From: Nitrospira sp.
Lineage (GTDB): Bacteria; Nitrospirota; Nitrospiria; Nitrospirales; UBA8639
DNA length: 64,000 nt
Direction of reading: 5' to 3'
Assembly: GCA_011523385.1 (NCBI GenBank)
Contig: WTGX01000004.1
Span: 124,001-188,000, forward strand
Position 1 is the first letter of the stretch. Every line of letters starts with the position of its first letter. Shown in pieces: positions 60,546 to 64,000 of the stretch. The notes under the pieces are model-generated. The model ran no database searches. It worked only from the letters and a program-made list of their open reading frames with translations, and was not told where the DNA came from. The translations under genes were made by a program, and so were the position numbers.

Positions 60546-61571
60546 TCAGGTACTTCGGGGAGCGAGCGTCAACGGAACGGGCTCCCATAACCGGCCGCCG
60601 TTGTTCGTCCGGAAGAGTCCGGCGCGATTGGTGCCGACGTACAAGGTCGAAGGATCCATCGGACTGATGACTAATGCCCGAATATTGAGATTGGTCAGGC
60701 CTTCATTGATCGCGTTCCAGGTTTGGCCACCGTCCCGGCTGATATGGACTCCGGCTCGACTCGCCACGTACACCACGCCGGGGGTCATCGGGTCGAGAAT
60801 GAGATCGCTGAAAAATTGGTCGGGCAGGGTTTCACCGATCCGTTGCCAGGACTCCCCGTCGTTGGTGGTTTTATAGAGTCCTTTCAACGTGGCCGTGTAC
60901 ACGGTGTGGAGCGCATGCGGGTCGATCTTGATCTTGACTACGCTGAGGGCACGGGACGCTTTCAAGACCTCGGGCGGCACCAGGCCGTTGTTGACTTTTG
61001 TCCAGTTTTTGGCCCCGTCAAAAGATCGATAGACGCCTCCGCTGGTGCCGGCATACAGGGTTTGCGGCTGGTTGGGATCCACGTCGATGGTGACGACCAT
61101 GAGGACTTCAATCATGCCGTCCATGCGTTTGGCCCAAGTTTTCCCGGCGTTTTCCGTTTCAAAGACCCCCATCGACGTTGCGGCTAAAATATGCTGGCTG
61201 GACCCCGGGACGAATTTGATTTCGTGGACGACCGAGGTAATGGTCACGCCCTCCAAACCCTTGCGCTGCGAGATCCACTGGTGGCCGCCGTTAAAGCTCT
61301 TGAAGATCGCATCGCCCTTGGTTCCGGCGTACACGTTGGCGGGAAGCAGGGGATCGACGGCAAGCGAAATCACGCGCGAATGGGTCATGCCTTTTGAAAC
61401 GTTGGTCCAGGTCTTGCCGGTATCGCGCGTCTTGTAGATGTAATCGTTCGTGGCGACGTAGAGCAGGTGAGGCTTGGTTGGATGCAAGGCAATCTCGACG
61501 ACGGGTTCACCGCTTCCGCTGCAAGCCGAGAGGATCAGACAAAAGACGAGAGTTGAGGAAGGACGTATCAA
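60546..61571 (-). CDS. BNR/sortilin-like beta-propeller lipoprotein
   Basis: Lipobox LILSACSGSG; repeats such as LYAGTSGGVYRSFDGAKNWTKVNNGL. Confidence 0.88.
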   Translation of the reverse strand: MIRPSSTLVFCLILSACSGSGEPVVEIALHPTKPHLLYVATNDYIYKTRDTGKTWTNVSKGMTHSRVISLAVDPLLPANVYAGTKGDAIFKSFNGGHQWISQRKGLEGVTITSVVHEIKFVPGSSQHILAATSMGVFETENAGKTWAKRMDGMIEVLMVVTIDVDPNQPQTLYAGTSGGVYRSFDGAKNWTKVNNGLVPPEVLKASRALSVVKIKIDPHALHTVYTATLKGLYKTTNDGESWQRIGETLPDQFFSDLILDPMTPGVVYVASRAGVHISRDGGQTWNAINEGLTNLNIRALVISPMDPSTLYVGTNRAGLFRTNNGGRLWEPVPLTLAPRST

Positions 61572-61617
61572 CGTGGATTCGCGGTAGGCATGGCATCTCG
61601 AATGCCGTGAAGAGGCC

Positions 61618-62562
61618 TTACATATTAAAGTAATACTTGAGATTCAACGAGAGACCCCAGAAGCTCAGATCATTGGCTTGAATGGCGTAGCGAATGGGCA
61701 GATTGTATCCGGGAGTGCCGGGCCGCCCGACCGTGGATGTGTGCCCTCTCAGCGACTTCCAGGCATTATTCTCGTCCTTGAAATCGTCAAAGGCATTTCC
61801 ATAGCGGAATTTCAAGCCGACTGAAAATCGCTCACTCCAGGCGTAATCCATGCCCGCGATCCACTGGTAGCCGAACAGCGTGTCTGACAGCACTTCGTCG
61901 GCTAACGTGGCCAACCCTGCCGCGTTGCGATTTCGACCCAGGTCCCGGAGTGTCGTTTCGTTGTTGGTTCGGATTGAAGCTCCCGAATAATCCATTTGCA
62001 TGCGCATCACCCCTAACCCAACACCCAGATAGGGAGTGAACTTGGCCGATAGCATATTGTGAAAATCATAGTAGACGTTTGCGAAGAAATTGTCGGTTCG
62101 GAAATCGCTGATTTTTTCGCTTCGTTCGACAAACTCTGCTTGTTTGGGATCGCCGGGAACGTTGAGCGCCAGACGTTCACCGCTTTGCTCGCGCCGGAAG
62201 TACTCGGCTTCAAGGCGAAAGTCGCGCCACGCATAGCCGAGATTGACCCCGGCCAGAAAACCCGTGCCCAGATCAAAATTGTTCGGACGGCCCGGCAGGT
62301 CTCTGGGTGAACATTGCTCCAACGGAAGTGGGACCGTGGTTCCGTCGCTCAGCGTGTCCGCTTTCAACCACTGATCGCAGTTTGTCGGTATACCATTGTT
62401 CGTGCGGGTGGACTTGAGATCGTTCGGGAGGGAGATTCCGACGTCCGCGCCGAAATAGAATCCTTGTCGTGCATGCGTCTCGGAAGCTCCGGCGTCTGAG
62501 ACCGGGAGCAGGAGAAGCATCATGAAAACCGTTGCAATGAAATGACGTGCCATCATACGCAT
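61618..62562 (-). CDS. Outer-membrane beta-barrel protein, paralog 4
   Basis: GFYFGADVGISLPNDL; TGFLAGVNLGYAWRDFRLEAEYFRR; DTLFGYQWIAGMDYAWSERFSVGLKFRYG; C-terminal NLKYYFNM. Confidence 0.88.
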   Translation of the reverse strand: MRMMARHFIATVFMMLLLLPVSDAGASETHARQGFYFGADVGISLPNDLKSTRTNNGIPTNCDQWLKADTLSDGTTVPLPLEQCSPRDLPGRPNNFDLGTGFLAGVNLGYAWRDFRLEAEYFRREQSGERLALNVPGDPKQAEFVERSEKISDFRTDNFFANVYYDFHNMLSAKFTPYLGVGLGVMRMQMDYSGASIRTNNETTLRDLGRNRNAAGLATLADEVLSDTLFGYQWIAGMDYAWSERFSVGLKFRYGNAFDDFKDENNAWKSLRGHTSTVGRPGTPGYNLPIRYAIQANDLSFWGLSLNLKYYFNM

Positions 62563-62608
62563 CGAGAATCTTTCATGCTCTATCGAAATTTGTCGGACCT
62601 CACCAGTG

Positions 62609-63448
62609 TTACTCGATTAAGGGAAGGGTGGAGGCGGGCGCTTTGTCGGCACGTTCGTAACGTGCCATGGCCTCGGGCATCCATTTTTGAAGGTTTTCAA
62701 TACGTGTCTTATGGGCAGGGTGAGTTGACAGGAATTCCAGAGAGGAACCTTTGGAAGATTCCGCCATGCGTTCCCACAGAAGTACGGCTTCTCTCGGGTC
62801 GTATCCGGCCTCGGCGGCCAGGAGTAACCCGATGTAGTCCGCTTCCGATTCATGGCTTCGACTGAAGGGCAGCAAGACACCGATCCCCAACGCCTGCATG
62901 GCCAGTGTCTGAGTGATAGGCTTCAGGTCCAAGGCTGCCGCGGCGATCTGCATCCCCACATTGGCTGCCGAGTGCTGGCTGACCCGTTCGGCACCATGGC
63001 GGGCCAGGGCGTGAACCACTTCATGGCCCATGATCGCCGCCAACCCGTTTTCGTTTTTGGCCTCAGGGAAAATGCCCGTGTAAAATGCGATCTTGCCGCC
63101 TGACAGGGCCCAGGCATTCTTGGTCTTGTCGTCTTTGATCACCGTGACTTCCCATTGGAACGATTTCGCGCGTTCGGCGTACTTGGATTGTTTGGCCGCG
63201 GCAATAATCCGTTCGGCCACGCGTTGCACGGGCTCCACTTCCGCCGGGTTGTTGGAGATGACGACCCTTGGATCATTGAGCGTTTGGGCATAAGCTTGGT
63301 TGCCCATGTGGACTTCCTGGCTTTCCGGGATCAGCAGAAACTGCGACCGGTTCGTGTACGGGTTCGTCGCACATCCCGCCAGGTTGATGATGATAAAAAA
63401 CAGGGTCAGCGTTTGCATCGCACGCTTGACCATGTTTCGAAAGTGCAT
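62609..63448 (-). CDS. M48 family metallopeptidase lipoprotein (LoiP/YggG-like)
   Basis: Lipobox IINLAGC; HExxH in IMGHEVVHALARHG; SHESEADYIGLLLAAEAGYDPREA. Confidence 0.93.
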   Translation of the reverse strand: MHFRNMVKRAMQTLTLFFIIINLAGCATNPYTNRSQFLLIPESQEVHMGNQAYAQTLNDPRVVISNNPAEVEPVQRVAERIIAAAKQSKYAERAKSFQWEVTVIKDDKTKNAWALSGGKIAFYTGIFPEAKNENGLAAIMGHEVVHALARHGAERVSQHSAANVGMQIAAAALDLKPITQTLAMQALGIGVLLPFSRSHESEADYIGLLLAAEAGYDPREAVLLWERMAESSKGSSLEFLSTHPAHKTRIENLQKWMPEAMARYERADKAPASTLPLIE

Positions 63449-63499
63449 CGGAGTCTCCTTGCCCGATGGGTTTTGCCTCATTTGTGCAAAATTCTATTC

Positions 63500-64000
63500 T
63501 TACGATTCCGGGATGGAAATGTCGAGTTCTTCAACCGTTTCATAACGCGCCAGGGCCGGCGCCGTGCCTTGGCGGGGCCCGATGATCAGGAACACGAATT
63601 GGTCCGGTTTGATGTGCGTGCGAGCCGCTTTCCGGACTTGATCCACGGTCGCTTTCTCAATGCCCATCCTGAATCGGACAAGCCAATCGGACGGATACCC
63701 GAAATATTCATAGGTCAGAAATTTTCCGAGGATTTTTCCGGGCGAATCCACGGAAAAGACAAAAGAATTCAGAAGGCTGGCTTTGGCCTTGCGGACTTCC
63801 TCTTCGGTCGGAGGTTCCGCGTTCATGATTTTCCGGGCTTCCTCCAGCAAGGCGTCAATGCCAGCCTGCGTAGTGTCCGTTTTGGTGGACATGGAAAAAC
63901 TGGCGGTGGCCGGATAGTCCCACCCGAATCCGATCCCGCCATGCACGTCATAGGCCAACCCTTTCTGCGAACGAACGTTGGAAAAGAGCCGGGCCCCGAA
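63500..64000 (-). CDS. M16 (insulinase-like) peptidase, C-terminal part, truncated by window end
   Basis: GARLFSNVRSQKGLAYDVHGGIGFGWDYPATASFSMSTKTD; frame open to the window end. Confidence 0.85.
   Translation of the reverse strand, partial: FGARLFSNVRSQKGLAYDVHGGIGFGWDYPATASFSMSTKTDTTQAGIDALLEEARKIMNAEPPTEEEVRKAKASLLNSFVFSVDSPGKILGKFLTYEYFGYPSDWLVRFRMGIEKATVDQVRKAARTHIKPDQFVFLIIGPRQGTAPALARYETVEELDISIPES

Overview
This is a 64 kb chromosomal window at high-moderate GC. Gene content is mostly housekeeping and looks like a Nitrospira-type (Nitrospirota) bacterium; that assignment is inference, with no search run. It opens with a cobalamin riboswitch, a BtuB-like receptor and a late-cobalamin cluster (cobO, pduO-type ATR, cobU, cobT, cobS, a Cys-rich CWC protein, cbiB, cobD-like). 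It continues through alr-frr-pyrH-tsf-rpsB, proA, a multidomain methyltransferase, a DUF4143-type ATPase, tRNA-Met(CAT), a chlorite-dismutase/HemQ-family protein, cinA-thpR-recA-alaS-mltG-ridA, a tandem pair of outer-membrane beta-barrel genes (two more paralogs elsewhere), IPT/TIG and YCF48-like proteins, rsmE-dnaJ-[2-gene insert]-dnaK-grpE-coaX-birA-nadC-valS, an NHL/FN3 double propeller, guaB-guaA-pseudouridine synthase-aspS, a sulfite-oxidase-like enzyme, a BNR lipoprotein, and M48 and M16 peptidases. I saw no CRISPR array, rRNA, prophage or transposase ORF. The most unusual signals are: (i) a short interspersed-repeat-like palindrome inserted in frame in guaA; (ii) a 240-bp MITE-like element with ~26-bp TIRs and a 5-bp TSD, whose empty site is preserved upstream of the neighbouring OMP paralog; (iii) a second small TIR element (62 and ~197 bp forms) abutting stop codons; (iv) duplicated OMP genes with duplicated regulatory regions and Cys-bracketed variable loops; (v) a strong apparent excess of ACGT over ATGT at synonymous sites; (vi) a two-gene insert splitting dnaK from dnaJ. 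All calls are by eye from sequence; no homology search was run.
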